DNA of 64,000 nucleotides from PALSA-612 sp046729255 (GCA_046729255.1 JBKPGF010000021.1:42668-106667), one strand, 5' to 3'; positions 1 through 7,383 are shown, counted from the stretch's first letter. The notes: generated from the letters alone by a model not told the origin. A program made the numbers and translations.

Positions 1-1
1 C

Positions 2-265
2 GAGGGCTGGCAGCGGCGCGTGGCTTCCGCCGGCCTCCGGCCGACGCCGATCATCGACCGCTTCTGGTTCCGCTCGATCTACTTCCGTGAGCCGAGCGGC
101 GTGCTCTTCGAGATCGCCACCCTCGGGCCCGGCTTCGGCGTGGACGAGGATCCCGAGCACCTGGGCGAGGCTCTCGTGCTTCCGCCCGACTTCGAGCATC
201 TCCGTGACCGGCTGGAGCAGGTACTGACACCGCTTCCGAGCCCCCGCAGCCCGGTGGTACCCTAG
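2..265 (+). CDS. C-terminal end of a VOC-fold (ring-cleaving dioxygenase-like) protein, 5' truncated
   Basis: The frame is open from the window edge to a TAG at 263-265, so only the last 87 or so codons are present. The segment 'FRSIYFREPSGVLFEIA' followed by 'GPGFGVDED' and 'LGEALVLPP' is typical of the last beta-alpha-beta unit of glyoxalase-fold dioxygenases of the MhqO type. In these the Glu of 'LFEIA' is a metal ligand. The GTG at position 20 is probably an internal valine, because the frame is open before it. Function beyond fold membership cannot be read from this fragment. Confidence 0.75.
   Translation, partial: EGWQRRVASAGLRPTPIIDRFWFRSIYFREPSGVLFEIATLGPGFGVDEDPEHLGEALVLPPDFEHLRDRLEQVLTPLPSPRSPVVP
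258..263 (+). promoter_or_regulatory. -10 hexamer of a probable leaderless tatA promoter
   Basis: TACCCT lies 7 nt before the tatA ATG. No Shine-Dalgarno sequence can fit between them, so transcription would begin at or next to the start codon. The same spacing recurs at many operon heads in this window. No clear -35 element is visible. Confidence 0.5.
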
Positions 266-270
266 CCCTC

Positions 271-489
271 ATGCCAGGCTGGATCGGACCGGGCGAGATC
301 ATCATCCTCCTCATCGTCGCGCTGCTGGTCTTCGGGCCGAAGAAGCTGCCCGAGATGGGCCGCTCGATCGGCAAGGGCATGCGGGAGTTCAAGAACTCGA
401 TCAGCATCGATGACGATGACGATGTGTCGCCTGAGCTGCCCGAGGAGACGCCTCGGGCGACGCCGAAGCGCGACACCACGACGACGTAG
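271..489 (+). CDS. tatA: Sec-independent (Tat) translocase subunit TatA/TatE
   Basis: This 72-residue protein forms the pore-type component of the twin-arginine export system, which moves folded proteins across the cytoplasmic membrane. It has one N-terminal transmembrane helix (about residues 8-22) ending in the hallmark 'FGPKKLPEMGRSIGKG'. An amphipathic helix and a short acidic, low-complexity tail follow. The length is normal for TatA. It stands 6 bp before tatC, so the two form a unit; no tatB is visible, as in many actinobacteria with minimal systems or with TatB elsewhere. Confidence 0.95.
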   Translation: MPGWIGPGEIIILLIVALLVFGPKKLPEMGRSIGKGMREFKNSISIDDDDDVSPELPEETPRATPKRDTTTT

Positions 490-495
490 CTAGCT

Positions 496-1281
496 ATGCG
501 CCGAGTCATTCCTCGGCGACTCGCGCCCGGGGAAGAGGCGCCGCTCGTCGAACATCTTGGAGAGCTGCGGGCAAGGCTCGTCTGGTGCCTCGTCGCGATC
601 GGTGCCGCGTTCATCGTCACCTTCGCGTTCCACGACACGATCATCGGCTGGCTCAACCGGCCGCTCGACGAAGGCGTGAAGCCGACGACGTTCGCCGTGG
701 CAGAGCCGTTCATGACGTCGTTCATGATCAGCTTCTGGGCGGCGGTGGCGATCGCGCTCCCCGTCATCCTCTGGCAGCTGTGGAGCTTCCTCGCCCCGGC
801 GTTCTACGAGCACACGCAGCGGGTCGTCCTCGGGTTCGTGGCGTTCGCGACGACGCTGTTCCTCGGCGGGCTGTTCTTCGCGTACTTCGTCGCACTGCCC
901 GCGGCGGTCCAGTTCCTCACGAACTTCGACTCCGACCTCTACGACATCCAGATCCGAGCCAGGGACTACTACACCTTCGTCATGTGGGTGTTGATCGCGC
1001 TCTCGGTCGTGTTCGAGCTGCCGATCTTCATCCTCGCCCTTGCGCGGCTGGGGATCGTCCCGTCGTCGAAGCTGCGCCGCAACCGGAGGATCGGCTACGT
1101 GGCCGTGACTGCGCTCGCGGTCGCGATGCCGGGGGTCGATCCGGTGACGCTGATCTTCACGATGATCCCGTTGCTCTTCCTGTTCGAGTTATCGATCTGG
1201 CTGGCGATCTTCTTCGACAGGCGCTGGCAGCGGGCTGCCGACGCGCGCGACGCGGCCTTCGAGGCCGGAGCGGACGCGTAG
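496..1281 (+). CDS. tatC: Sec-independent (Tat) translocase subunit TatC
   Basis: TatC is the polytopic receptor that recognises twin-arginine signal peptides. The 261-residue protein begins with the conserved cytoplasmic 'EHLGELRARL' region (about residues 20-29). Several hydrophobic helices follow, together with the family's typical 'FAYFVALPAAVQFL' and 'FELPIFILALARLGIV' segments. The ATG at 496 lies just after the tatA stop, which suggests co-translation. The gene ends 4 bp before thrS. Confidence 0.97.
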   Translation: MRRVIPRRLAPGEEAPLVEHLGELRARLVWCLVAIGAAFIVTFAFHDTIIGWLNRPLDEGVKPTTFAVAEPFMTSFMISFWAAVAIALPVILWQLWSFLAPAFYEHTQRVVLGFVAFATTLFLGGLFFAYFVALPAAVQFLTNFDSDLYDIQIRARDYYTFVMWVLIALSVVFELPIFILALARLGIVPSSKLRRNRRIGYVAVTALAVAMPGVDPVTLIFTMIPLLFLFELSIWLAIFFDRRWQRAADARDAAFEAGADA

Positions 1282-1285
1282 CGCC

Positions 1286-3175
1286 TTGAAAGTCGTCCTC
1301 CCCGACAGGTCGGAGCTCGAGCTGCCCGACGGCGCATCCGGGCTCGACGCCGCGAAGGCGATCGGCCCGAAGCTGGCCGAGCAGGCTGTGCTCGTGCGCT
1401 CGAACGGCCACGTCCAGGACCTGCGGCTGCCGCTCACGGACGGCGGCGAGATCGAGATCCTCACGACGCGTAACACCGACGACCCCGACGCGCTCTCCGT
1501 CCTTCGCCATTCGTCGGCGCATCTGCTCGCGGAAGCAGTCCGTCGCCTGTACCCGGGCGTGAAGATCGCCATCGGCCCGCCCGTCGAGAACGGCTTCTAC
1601 TACGACTTCGAGTTCTCGGAGCCGATCCACGAGGCCGACCTCGAGCGGATCGAGGAGGAGATGCGCCGCCAGCTCGCCGAAGGGCGCGAATGGACTCGCG
1701 CGGAGACCTCGCGCGACGAGGCGCGGGAGCGCTTCGCCGCGGAGGGCGAGACGTACAAGGTCGAGCTCGTCGACACTGCCGAAGGGGACATCTCGCTCTA
1801 CACCCAGGGCGAGTTCACCGACCTCTGCCGCGGGCCGCACCTCCAGGACTCGAAGCCGATCAAGGCGCTCAAGCTCACCGGGCTGGCCGGGGCGTACTGG
1901 CGTGGCGACGAGAAGAACACCCAGCTGACCCGGATCTACGGGACGGCGTTCTACTCGCAGGAGGACCTCGACGCGCATCTCGAGCAGCTCGAGCAGGCGA
2001 AGCGACGCGACCATCGGCTGCTCGGTCGCCAGCTCGACCTCTTCCATGCGTCCGAGTTCTCGCCCGGCGCCGCGCTCTGGACGCCGAAGGGCATGGCGAT
2101 CTGGAATGCGCTCGAAGACTTGCGCCGCGCCGAGAACGCCAAGCGCGGGTATCAGGAGGTGAAGACGCCGCTCATGTGGGACGTCGAGCTCTGGAAGCGC
2201 TCCGGCCACTGGGAGAAGTACCACGACGCTCTGTTCCAGGTCGCGCACGGGGATTCGCTGTACGGCCTGAAGCCGATGAATTGCCCCGGACACATGCTGC
2301 TCTTCAACACGAAGCTGCGCAGCTACCGAGATCTGCCGATCCGCTACGCGGAGGCGGCAGTTCTCCACCGCGACGAGCCCACCGGGACGCTCCAGGGGAT
2401 CACACGTGCGCGGCAGTTTTCTCAGGACGACGCGCACGTGTTCTGCACCGAAGAGCAGATCGAGGAGGAGATCGACGCGATGTTCGACTACGTCGGCTTC
2501 CTCTACGACCGGTTCGGCGTTCGTGACATCGCCCACGCCGAGCTCGCGACGCGGCCAGACAACAAGCTCGGGACGGAGGAGGACTGGGACTACACCGAAG
2601 GGGTCCTCCGCGCGGCGGTCGAGCGCCAGGGCATTCCGTACCGGATCGCGGAAGGCGAGGGGGCGTTCTACGGCCCGAAGATCGACTTCTTCATGGACGA
2701 CGCCCACGGCCGGCCGTGGCAGATGGGCACGATCCAGCTCGACGGCCAGCAGCCGGCGCGTCTCGGTTGCACGTACATGGGCGCGGACAACGCCGAGCAC
2801 ATGCCCTACCTGCTGCACCGGGCGCTCTTCGGATCGCTCGAGCGCTTCATCGGCATCCTCATCGAGCACTACGGCGGCGACTTCCCGCTCTGGCTCGCGC
2901 CGGTGCAGGTGCGCCTGATCCCTGTCGGCGAGAGCCACCGGCCTGCAGTCGCGGGCATCCGGACGAGGCTCGTGGACGGCGGCGCACGTGCCGATGTCGA
3001 CGAGCGTGACGAGACGGTCTCCAAGCGCATCCGCGACGCGGAGCTGGAGAAGATCCCGCGCGTCGTCGTGTACGGAGACAAGGAGTCCGAGGGGGCGCTG
3101 GCCGTGCGGGAGCGCGGCGGCGGCCAGTCGACCCGTAGTCTTGACGAGCTGCTCGCCGAGCTTGCTAGCCTGTAG
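1286..3175 (+). CDS. thrS: Threonine--tRNA ligase
   Basis: ThrRS charges tRNA-Thr. The 629-residue protein has the full bacterial architecture: an N-terminal TGS domain (about 1-62), the N2 editing domain with H75xxxH79 and the 'DLCRGPH' motif (Cys near 181), the class II catalytic core and the C-terminal anticodon-binding domain. The three expected zinc ligands are present: Cys in 'MNCPGHM' near 333, His in 'DDAH' near 384 and His near 511. Translation appears to start at TTG 1286, 4 bp after tatC, and the family's usual N-terminus 'MKVVLPD' supports this. No T-box leader can fit upstream. Confidence 0.97.
   Translation: MKVVLPDRSELELPDGASGLDAAKAIGPKLAEQAVLVRSNGHVQDLRLPLTDGGEIEILTTRNTDDPDALSVLRHSSAHLLAEAVRRLYPGVKIAIGPPVENGFYYDFEFSEPIHEADLERIEEEMRRQLAEGREWTRAETSRDEARERFAAEGETYKVELVDTAEGDISLYTQGEFTDLCRGPHLQDSKPIKALKLTGLAGAYWRGDEKNTQLTRIYGTAFYSQEDLDAHLEQLEQAKRRDHRLLGRQLDLFHASEFSPGAALWTPKGMAIWNALEDLRRAENAKRGYQEVKTPLMWDVELWKRSGHWEKYHDALFQVAHGDSLYGLKPMNCPGHMLLFNTKLRSYRDLPIRYAEAAVLHRDEPTGTLQGITRARQFSQDDAHVFCTEEQIEEEIDAMFDYVGFLYDRFGVRDIAHAELATRPDNKLGTEEDWDYTEGVLRAAVERQGIPYRIAEGEGAFYGPKIDFFMDDAHGRPWQMGTIQLDGQQPARLGCTYMGADNAEHMPYLLHRALFGSLERFIGILIEHYGGDFPLWLAPVQVRLIPVGESHRPAVAGIRTRLVDGGARADVDERDETVSKRIRDAELEKIPRVVVYGDKESEGALAVRERGGGQSTRSLDELLAELASL
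3141..3171 (+). promoter_or_regulatory. Candidate sigma70 promoter for infC-rpmI-rplT inside the 3' end of thrS
   Basis: TTGACG (3141-3146) and TAGCCT (3166-3171) resemble -35 and -10 hexamers with a 19-bp spacer. A transcript would begin near 3178, exactly where the structured leader starts. The spacer is slightly long, so this is a candidate only. Confidence 0.35.
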
Positions 3176-3177
3176 GG

Positions 3178-3301
3178 CCTGCGAAGCAGGAGCGGCACCG
3201 TTCCTCACCTCCCGAGCTCGAGGCTCCGTGGAGGTTCAACCGAGTCGCAACGACGAGGATCGGGGCCGCTTGCGTAGCGGTTTCGTCGTTCGATCAGGAG
3301 G
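3178..3301 (+). promoter_or_regulatory. Structured 5' leader of infC-rpmI-rplT with three nested or successive hairpins
   Basis: I see three inverted repeats. CCTGC (3178-3182) pairs with GCAGG (3186-3190). ACCTCC (3207-3212) pairs with GGAGGT (3230-3235). AACGACGA (3249-3256) pairs with TCGTCGTT (3283-3290) and encloses a second stem, CCGCT (3266-3270) with AGCGG (3276-3280). A consensus Shine-Dalgarno AGGAGG (3296-3301) follows at once. In other bacteria this operon is controlled by L20 or by infC start-codon regulation, so an autoregulatory leader is likely. I cannot assign it to a known RNA family. Confidence 0.5.
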
Positions 3302-3312
3302 ATAGAGGCGGC

Positions 3313-3330
3313 TTGGTGACAGTTCTTTGA
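3313..3330 (+). other. Five-codon leader ORF (MVTVL) overlapping the infC start
   Basis: TTG at 3313 lies 11 nt after the strong AGGAGG and reads five codons to a TGA at 3328-3330. That stop overlaps the TTG start of infC at 3327-3329. The best ribosome-binding site in the leader therefore serves this mini-ORF rather than infC, which points to translational coupling. It is too short to judge as a protein. Confidence 0.35.
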
Positions 3331-3932
3331 GACCGAGACGGTTTGTAGAGCCCGTCCGTCCGGTCCCCCAGACCCGGGTCAACGACTCGATCCGCGTGCC
3401 GCGTGTGCGGCTGATCGACGAAGGTGGCGAGCAGTTGGGGATCAAGCCCACGCCGGAAGCCCTCGAGTACGCGTACTCGAAGGGACTCGACCTCGTCGAG
3501 GTCGCCGCGCAGGCGGATCCGCCGGTGGCGAGGGTCATGGATTACGGCAAGTACCGCTACGAGCAGGAGCAGAAGGCCAAGCTCGCCCGCAAGCACCAGT
3601 CCCAGATCCACGTCAAGGAGATCAAGCTCAGACCGAAGATCGGAGTCCACGACTACGAGACCAAGAAGGGCCACGTCCTTCGCTTCCTCGGGCAGCGCGC
3701 CAAGGTGAAGGTCACGATCATGTTCCGGGGGCGGGAGACCCTCCATCCGGAGCGCGGACGTGACCTGCTCATGCGGCTCGCAGACGATGTCGCCGAGCTC
3801 GGCCACATCGAGGCTCAGCCCGAGGTGGACGGACGGAACATGGTCATGGTGCTCGCGCCGACGAAGGCCGCAGGCAAGGAGCGGCCGGCCGGTGAGGCGG
3901 AGGCCGAGGTCACGAGCGCAACCGGAAGCTAG
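3327..3932 (+). CDS. infC: Translation initiation factor IF-3
   Basis: IF-3 binds the 30S subunit, keeps the subunits apart and checks initiator tRNA and start codon. The 201-residue protein has the N-domain ('RVNDSIRVPRVRLIDEGGEQLG', broken here only for description, around residues 17-38), the linker rich in Lys/Arg and the C-domain with 'FRGRE' and 'NMVMVLAP'. A short acidic tail follows. The only in-frame start before the conserved region is TTG at 3327. It overlaps the stop of a five-codon leader ORF and has no Shine-Dalgarno of its own. Non-ATG starts are normal for infC, which represses itself through start-codon discrimination. rpmI follows 6 bp downstream. Confidence 0.95.
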   Translation: MRPRRFVEPVRPVPQTRVNDSIRVPRVRLIDEGGEQLGIKPTPEALEYAYSKGLDLVEVAAQADPPVARVMDYGKYRYEQEQKAKLARKHQSQIHVKEIKLRPKIGVHDYETKKGHVLRFLGQRAKVKVTIMFRGRETLHPERGRDLLMRLADDVAELGHIEAQPEVDGRNMVMVLAPTKAAGKERPAGEAEAEVTSATGS

Positions 3933-3938
3933 GTACAC

Positions 3939-4139
3939 ATGCCGAAACAGAAGACATCCAGCGCCGCAAAGAAGCGGTTCAAGGTCACGGGGTCGGGCAA
4001 GATCCTGCGCCGCCATGCGATGCAGAGCCACAACCTCGAGAAGAAGTCGGCCAAGCGCAAGCGTGACTTCGCACGCGACGAGGCCGTGCACAAGTCGGAC
4101 CTCCGCGAGGTACGCAAGCTCCTGGGGCGTGGGTCCTAA
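3939..4139 (+). CDS. rpmI: 50S ribosomal protein L35 (bL35)
   Basis: The protein has 66 residues, the usual size for bL35. It starts 'MPKQKTSSAAKKRFKVTGSG' and is strongly basic, as expected for a protein that packs against 23S rRNA. It sits between infC and rplT, the universal order. Its TAA stop overlaps the rplT ATG (TAATG), so rplT translation is probably coupled to it. Confidence 0.97.
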   Translation: MPKQKTSSAAKKRFKVTGSGKILRRHAMQSHNLEKKSAKRKRDFARDEAVHKSDLREVRKLLGRGS

Positions 4140-4546
4140 TGCCGCGGGTGAAGCGATCCGTCGCCGCTCGCAAGAAGCGCCGCAAGGTGCTCGAGCAGGC
4201 GAAGGGCTATTGGGGCCTGAAGCACACGAGCTACACGCGGGCGAAAGAACAGGTCGACAAGTCCCTCGTCTACGCCTACCGCGACCGGCGCGTGCGCAAG
4301 CGCTCGATGCGGAGTCTCTGGATCATCCGCATCAACGCCGCTGCGCGGCGTGAGGGCCTCTCGTACAACCAGTTCATCGCCGGCTGCAAGAAGGCCGAGA
4401 TCGAGCTCGACCGCAAGGTGCTCGCAGATCTCGCGGTCAGCGACCCCGCAGCCTTCACCGCGATCGCCGAGAAGGCCAAAGCCGCCCTCGCACCACCGGA
4501 CGCTCAGGGCTCCAGCCGGGCGAAGCCCGGCTCCGCCCAGAGCTAG
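4139..4546 (+). CDS. rplT: 50S ribosomal protein L20 (bL20)
   Basis: bL20 is an early assembly protein of the large subunit and, in several bacteria, the repressor of its own operon. The 135-residue protein carries the basic N-terminal extension ('MPRVKRSVAARKKRRKVL'), the core 'AKGYWGLKHTSYTRAKEQV' and 'YRDRRVRKRSMRSLWI' and a globular C-terminal part. About 16 extra residues follow the normal end. The DNA of this tail contains a hairpin (GCCGGGC 4515-4521 with GCCCGGC 4525-4531). Confidence 0.97.
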   Translation: MPRVKRSVAARKKRRKVLEQAKGYWGLKHTSYTRAKEQVDKSLVYAYRDRRVRKRSMRSLWIIRINAAARREGLSYNQFIAGCKKAEIELDRKVLADLAVSDPAAFTAIAEKAKAALAPPDAQGSSRAKPGSAQS

Positions 4547-4641
4547 CGCCGCTCGCGGCAGGATGCTCCGCCCTCGTCGCGAGTCCGTACTCGCGTGTAC
4601 TGTCCTCGCTCCTCGGGCTAGCCTCCTTGGCGAGCGGCGCT
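4545..4641 (+). other. Structured rplT-tsnR intergenic region with a 12-bp long-range inverted repeat
   Basis: AGCGCCGCTCGC (4545-4556), which starts in the rplT stop codon, is perfectly complementary to GCGAGCGGCGCT (4630-4641). Between the arms lies a second stem, CGCGAGT (4578-4584) with ACTCGCG (4589-4595). An alternative pairing exists between GTCCTCGC (4602-4609) and GCGAGGAC (4650-4657). There is no U-tract. It may be a processing site, attenuator or terminator between the ribosomal genes and tsnR. Confidence 0.4.
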
Positions 4642-4669
4642 CCGGAGGCGCGAGGACGAAGACTCGGCG

Positions 4670-4689
4670 GCCGAGGTGATCACCTCGGC
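4670..4689. promoter_or_regulatory. 20-bp perfect palindrome over the tsnR start codon
   Basis: GCCGAGGTGATCACCTCGGC reads the same on both strands and contains the GTG start (4676-4678). It could be a protein-binding operator or, in RNA, a hairpin that hides the start codon. No regulator gene lies next to it. Confidence 0.4.
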
Positions 4690-5362
4690 GGCCAACCCGC
4701 GGCTCAAGCTGATCCGTCGGCTGCGCTCGGCGCCGCAGCGCAAGCGGCTCGGGCTGTTCGTCGTCGAGGGTGAGGATCTCCTCCAGGCCGGGATCGACGC
4801 GGGACTCGACCCTGAGGACGTGCTCACCGCCGGCGTCGACGTCGAGCCGAAGCTGCTCGCCGACGTGTCGGAGCTCGCGCATCCGGCGAGGGTAATCGCG
4901 GTGTTCCGGCGGGACGGTCTCGAGAAGGCGGAGCCAGGCACGACCGGGCTCGCGCTGTGGCACGTCGCCGATCCCGGGAACGTCGGCACCCTCATCCGGA
5001 CGGCGGACGCGTTCCGCTCCTTCGTCGCGCTCTCAGCCGGCTGCGCCGACCCCACGTCGCCGAAGTCGCTGCGCGCGTCGGCGGGCGCGATCTTTCGCGT
5101 GCCGCTCCTCGACTTCGACGCAGCCCCGGCGCCGAGGATCGCGCTCGTCGCGCACGACGGCACGCCGCTCACAGACCTTCGGCTGCCCGAGCGCGTGACG
5201 TTCGTGCTCGGGGCCGAGCGCGAAGGCGTGCCGGAGGACGTGCTCGATCGGTGCGACGCCGTGGCAACGATCCCGATGCGTGAGAGCGCAGAGTCGCTGA
5301 ATGTGGCTATCGCCGGAGCGATGGCCCTCTATGAGCACTCCCGCCGAAAGTCCAACGCGTAA
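4676..5362 (+). CDS. tsnR: TrmH/SpoU-family 2'-O-ribose RNA methyltransferase (TsnR/RlmB type)
   Basis: This enzyme transfers a methyl group from SAM to a ribose 2'-OH, most likely in 23S rRNA. The 228-residue protein starts 'MITSAANPRLKLIRRL', the standard N-terminal substrate-binding opening of the family. It has the three SPOUT motifs: 'DPGNVGTLIRTADAF' (about 100-114), 'FVLGAEREGVP' and 'ESLNVAIAGAMALYE' near the C-terminus. In actinobacteria it usually lies between rplT and pheS. Here pheS has been moved about 8.7 kb away by an inserted block. The last codons and the stop lie inside a terminator hairpin that is copied at 7341-7380. Confidence 0.9.
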   Translation: MITSAANPRLKLIRRLRSAPQRKRLGLFVVEGEDLLQAGIDAGLDPEDVLTAGVDVEPKLLADVSELAHPARVIAVFRRDGLEKAEPGTTGLALWHVADPGNVGTLIRTADAFRSFVALSAGCADPTSPKSLRASAGAIFRVPLLDFDAAPAPRIALVAHDGTPLTDLRLPERVTFVLGAEREGVPEDVLDRCDAVATIPMRESAESLNVAIAGAMALYEHSRRKSNA

Positions 5363-5380
5363 GCGAACTGGACTTTCGGC
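5343..5380. terminator. Bidirectional hairpin terminator between tsnR and DUF2207 copy 1
   Basis: GCCGAAAGTCCA (5343-5354) pairs with TGGACTTTCGGC (5369-5380) in a 12-bp stem with a 14-nt loop that contains the tsnR stop. It lies between two convergent genes and can serve both. A near-identical hairpin recurs at 7341-7380. Confidence 0.7.
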
Positions 5381-5385
5381 GCCCG

Positions 5386-7338
5386 TTACCAGGCTCCCCC
5401 TCCACCGCCGCCGCCACCACCACCGCCACCGCCAGAGAAGCTGCCGCCGAAGCCCGAGCTGGAGCTGAAGCTCGAGCTGGACGAGGAAGGCGACGGCGGC
5501 GGCGTGAACGCGGCCGCGAACCCGCCCACGAGCTTCTCGATACCGAGCGCGCTCGCTCCCGAGCCGGCACTGCCGTCCGCGGAGATCCAGTAGATCGAGC
5601 TCTGGTCATGCAGTTCCTGCGGCATGTGCAGGTGCGCCGCCTCGAGCACCTTGCCGGCGATCCCGAACGAGATGCCGTACACGAGGTAGCGCTCCCAGAG
5701 GTCGAGGGTGGCGGGTGGCGCATCCTCGAGGCGCGGGAAGTCCGTGAGGTAGCGGCGGAAGGCAGCCCAGCGTTCTGCCTCGAGCTGGGTGGGCTTCGTC
5801 CGTTTGCGCCACAGCCGGATGTTGAAGACCGCCACCAGCAGGACGAGAGCGTTCGGGAAGCATGCGAGGCCGAAGACGATCAGCAGCACGTCAGACCACG
5901 CGGGAGCTGCCGAATCGAAGCCGGCTGCACCGACGATCAGCAGCACGATGCCGGCGACGATGAACGCCGGGATCGACCAGCCCATGATCTTGCCGCCGCT
6001 CCCTGGCACGTACCACTTGCGAATGCGGATCTCTTTCGAGATACGGGACTGGAAGTTGGAGAAGCGACTGGCGTTCTCCTTCCGCTCGACGGCGATGAGG
6101 CCCTGAACCTGCGTGAGGAGCACGGGCCCGTCCTCCAGCACGTCGTCCATGACATAGGTGACCGGCTCCTCCAGGTCGTTCAGCTTCTCCTCCCGGTCGC
6201 CCTCGGCGAGCTCCAGGTCGGAGACAGTCTCCGTTCGCTCGCCCTGCCACCGCCGCTCCTCGCTCGTGACCGGTGCCGAGGTGTAGCGGCCGCGCTGGAT
6301 GAGGTCGAAGAGCGTGGCCGTGAAAGCGAGCGCGACGTTGACGGCGCTCTTGCGCTCGTGGAGCAGCGCCGGGACGAGCGCGGGAGGGAGCTCCGACGGA
6401 GGCGCCTGCTCGTACTCGCGGTCATAGCCGGTGCGGAGCTCGCGTCCGTAGACGAGCCAGACGAACGTGATGACGCAGAGCGCCGGCAGAGTCGCGAGCA
6501 GGAAGAGGTAGACGATCGTGCGCGGCAGATGATCGAGCGCGTCGCGGATCTTCCGACGCCCATGCTCGTAGGCATCGACGGCCGCCTGCTCCTCGGCGAC
6601 GATCTTCTCGAGCCCCGGGCTCTGCACGACGCGGGCTCCTGCGGTCGAGTCCACGAGCCGTCGCGGAAACGTCACTCTCAGCTCGACGAACTGCTCGGGA
6701 GGGACGAACAGCGCCCGCAGCTTGGCTGCCTTCGGATCGCGCTCGACGGTGCCCTGCACGCTCTGCGGATGGCCCCACACGCGATAGCGCGGCCCAGCTG
6801 CGACCCCGGGCAAGACGAGCGAGGCCTCGAGCGTCGTGACCCCGACGGGCCACTCGTCGCCCCACACCTGGAGGTTGACGTCCACGACGTCGTCGTAGGC
6901 GACGGCGACGCCGCGTAAGCGATAGGCGATGGTGAACGTCCGGCCCTCGTTCGAGGCGCGGTAGTGCCAAACCACGCGCATCCGGTCCGGTAGGCGCGCG
7001 ACGCCGAATGTGTCCGGCGCACGCGAGCTACCGAGCTCCGCCGACGCCCCCGGCCTGTACAGCCGCTGTGGATGCTCCTCGCTGACGGAGATGCGGTCGA
7101 CTGACTCCCCGGGGCGGAGCGGGATGTCTCGGTAGGCGCCGGTGAAGTCTCCGGAGAACGCGAAAAGGATCTTCTCCTCGACGAGCAGCGACGTGTCGGG
7201 TGCGACCGTGACCGTGATGTCCGCCCGCGGCAGCACGTAGCTCTTCGCCGCCGCCGCGGACGGCAACAGGGCGAACGCCAGCAGCGCGACCAGCAGGGGC
7301 TTGCGGATCACCAGAGGAGACTGTGACACTGCATTCAA
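5386..7338 (-). CDS. DUF2207 membrane protein, copy 1
   Basis: This 650-residue protein has a signal peptide (about residues 14-31), an extracytoplasmic beta-rich DUF2207 domain up to about residue 250, one central membrane helix, a cytoplasmic stretch with 'GYDREYEQAPPSE', two further membrane helices and a C-terminal tail of Ser/Gly ending in 13 glycines plus Ala-Trp. Such glycine tails are common in DUF2207 and TPM-domain proteins. The function is unknown; these proteins often accompany LemA, as here. The first possible start is TTG 7338, but GTG at 7329 or 7311 would still give a usable signal peptide. It is one of three tandem paralogues. Confidence 0.8.
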   Translation of the reverse strand: MNAVSQSPLVIRKPLLVALLAFALLPSAAAAKSYVLPRADITVTVAPDTSLLVEEKILFAFSGDFTGAYRDIPLRPGESVDRISVSEEHPQRLYRPGASAELGSSRAPDTFGVARLPDRMRVVWHYRASNEGRTFTIAYRLRGVAVAYDDVVDVNLQVWGDEWPVGVTTLEASLVLPGVAAGPRYRVWGHPQSVQGTVERDPKAAKLRALFVPPEQFVELRVTFPRRLVDSTAGARVVQSPGLEKIVAEEQAAVDAYEHGRRKIRDALDHLPRTIVYLFLLATLPALCVITFVWLVYGRELRTGYDREYEQAPPSELPPALVPALLHERKSAVNVALAFTATLFDLIQRGRYTSAPVTSEERRWQGERTETVSDLELAEGDREEKLNDLEEPVTYVMDDVLEDGPVLLTQVQGLIAVERKENASRFSNFQSRISKEIRIRKWYVPGSGGKIMGWSIPAFIVAGIVLLIVGAAGFDSAAPAWSDVLLIVFGLACFPNALVLLVAVFNIRLWRKRTKPTQLEAERWAAFRRYLTDFPRLEDAPPATLDLWERYLVYGISFGIAGKVLEAAHLHMPQELHDQSSIYWISADGSAGSGASALGIEKLVGGFAAAFTPPPSPSSSSSSFSSSSGFGGSFSGGGGGGGGGGGGGAW

Positions 7339-7340
7339 TC

Positions 7341-7380
7341 CGTCGAAAGTCCAACGCGTGAGCGAACTGGACTTTCGACG
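7341..7380. terminator. Duplicated hairpin terminator between DUF2207 copies 1 and 2
   Basis: CGTCGAAAGTCCA (7341-7353) pairs with TGGACTTTCGACG (7368-7380), with a 14-nt loop that differs by one base from the loop at 5355-5368. It is the 3' terminator of copy 2. It also retains a remnant reading R-K-S-N-A-stop on the plus strand, identical to the tail of tsnR. Confidence 0.7.
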
Positions 7381-7383
7381 GCC

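Noticed and set aside
1157..3208. Very long open frame antisense to thrS (and a similar one antisense to recG at 58460-61114)
   Set aside because: High G+C keeps the antisense frames open. The translations are Arg/Leu/Glu-rich without any domain, and the plus-strand genes are certain.
3316..3335. Programmed +1 frameshift like that of prfB at CTTTGA upstream of infC
   Set aside because: A +1 shift does not lead into the infC frame; only a -1 shift would. The mini-ORF with overlapping start is the simpler reading.
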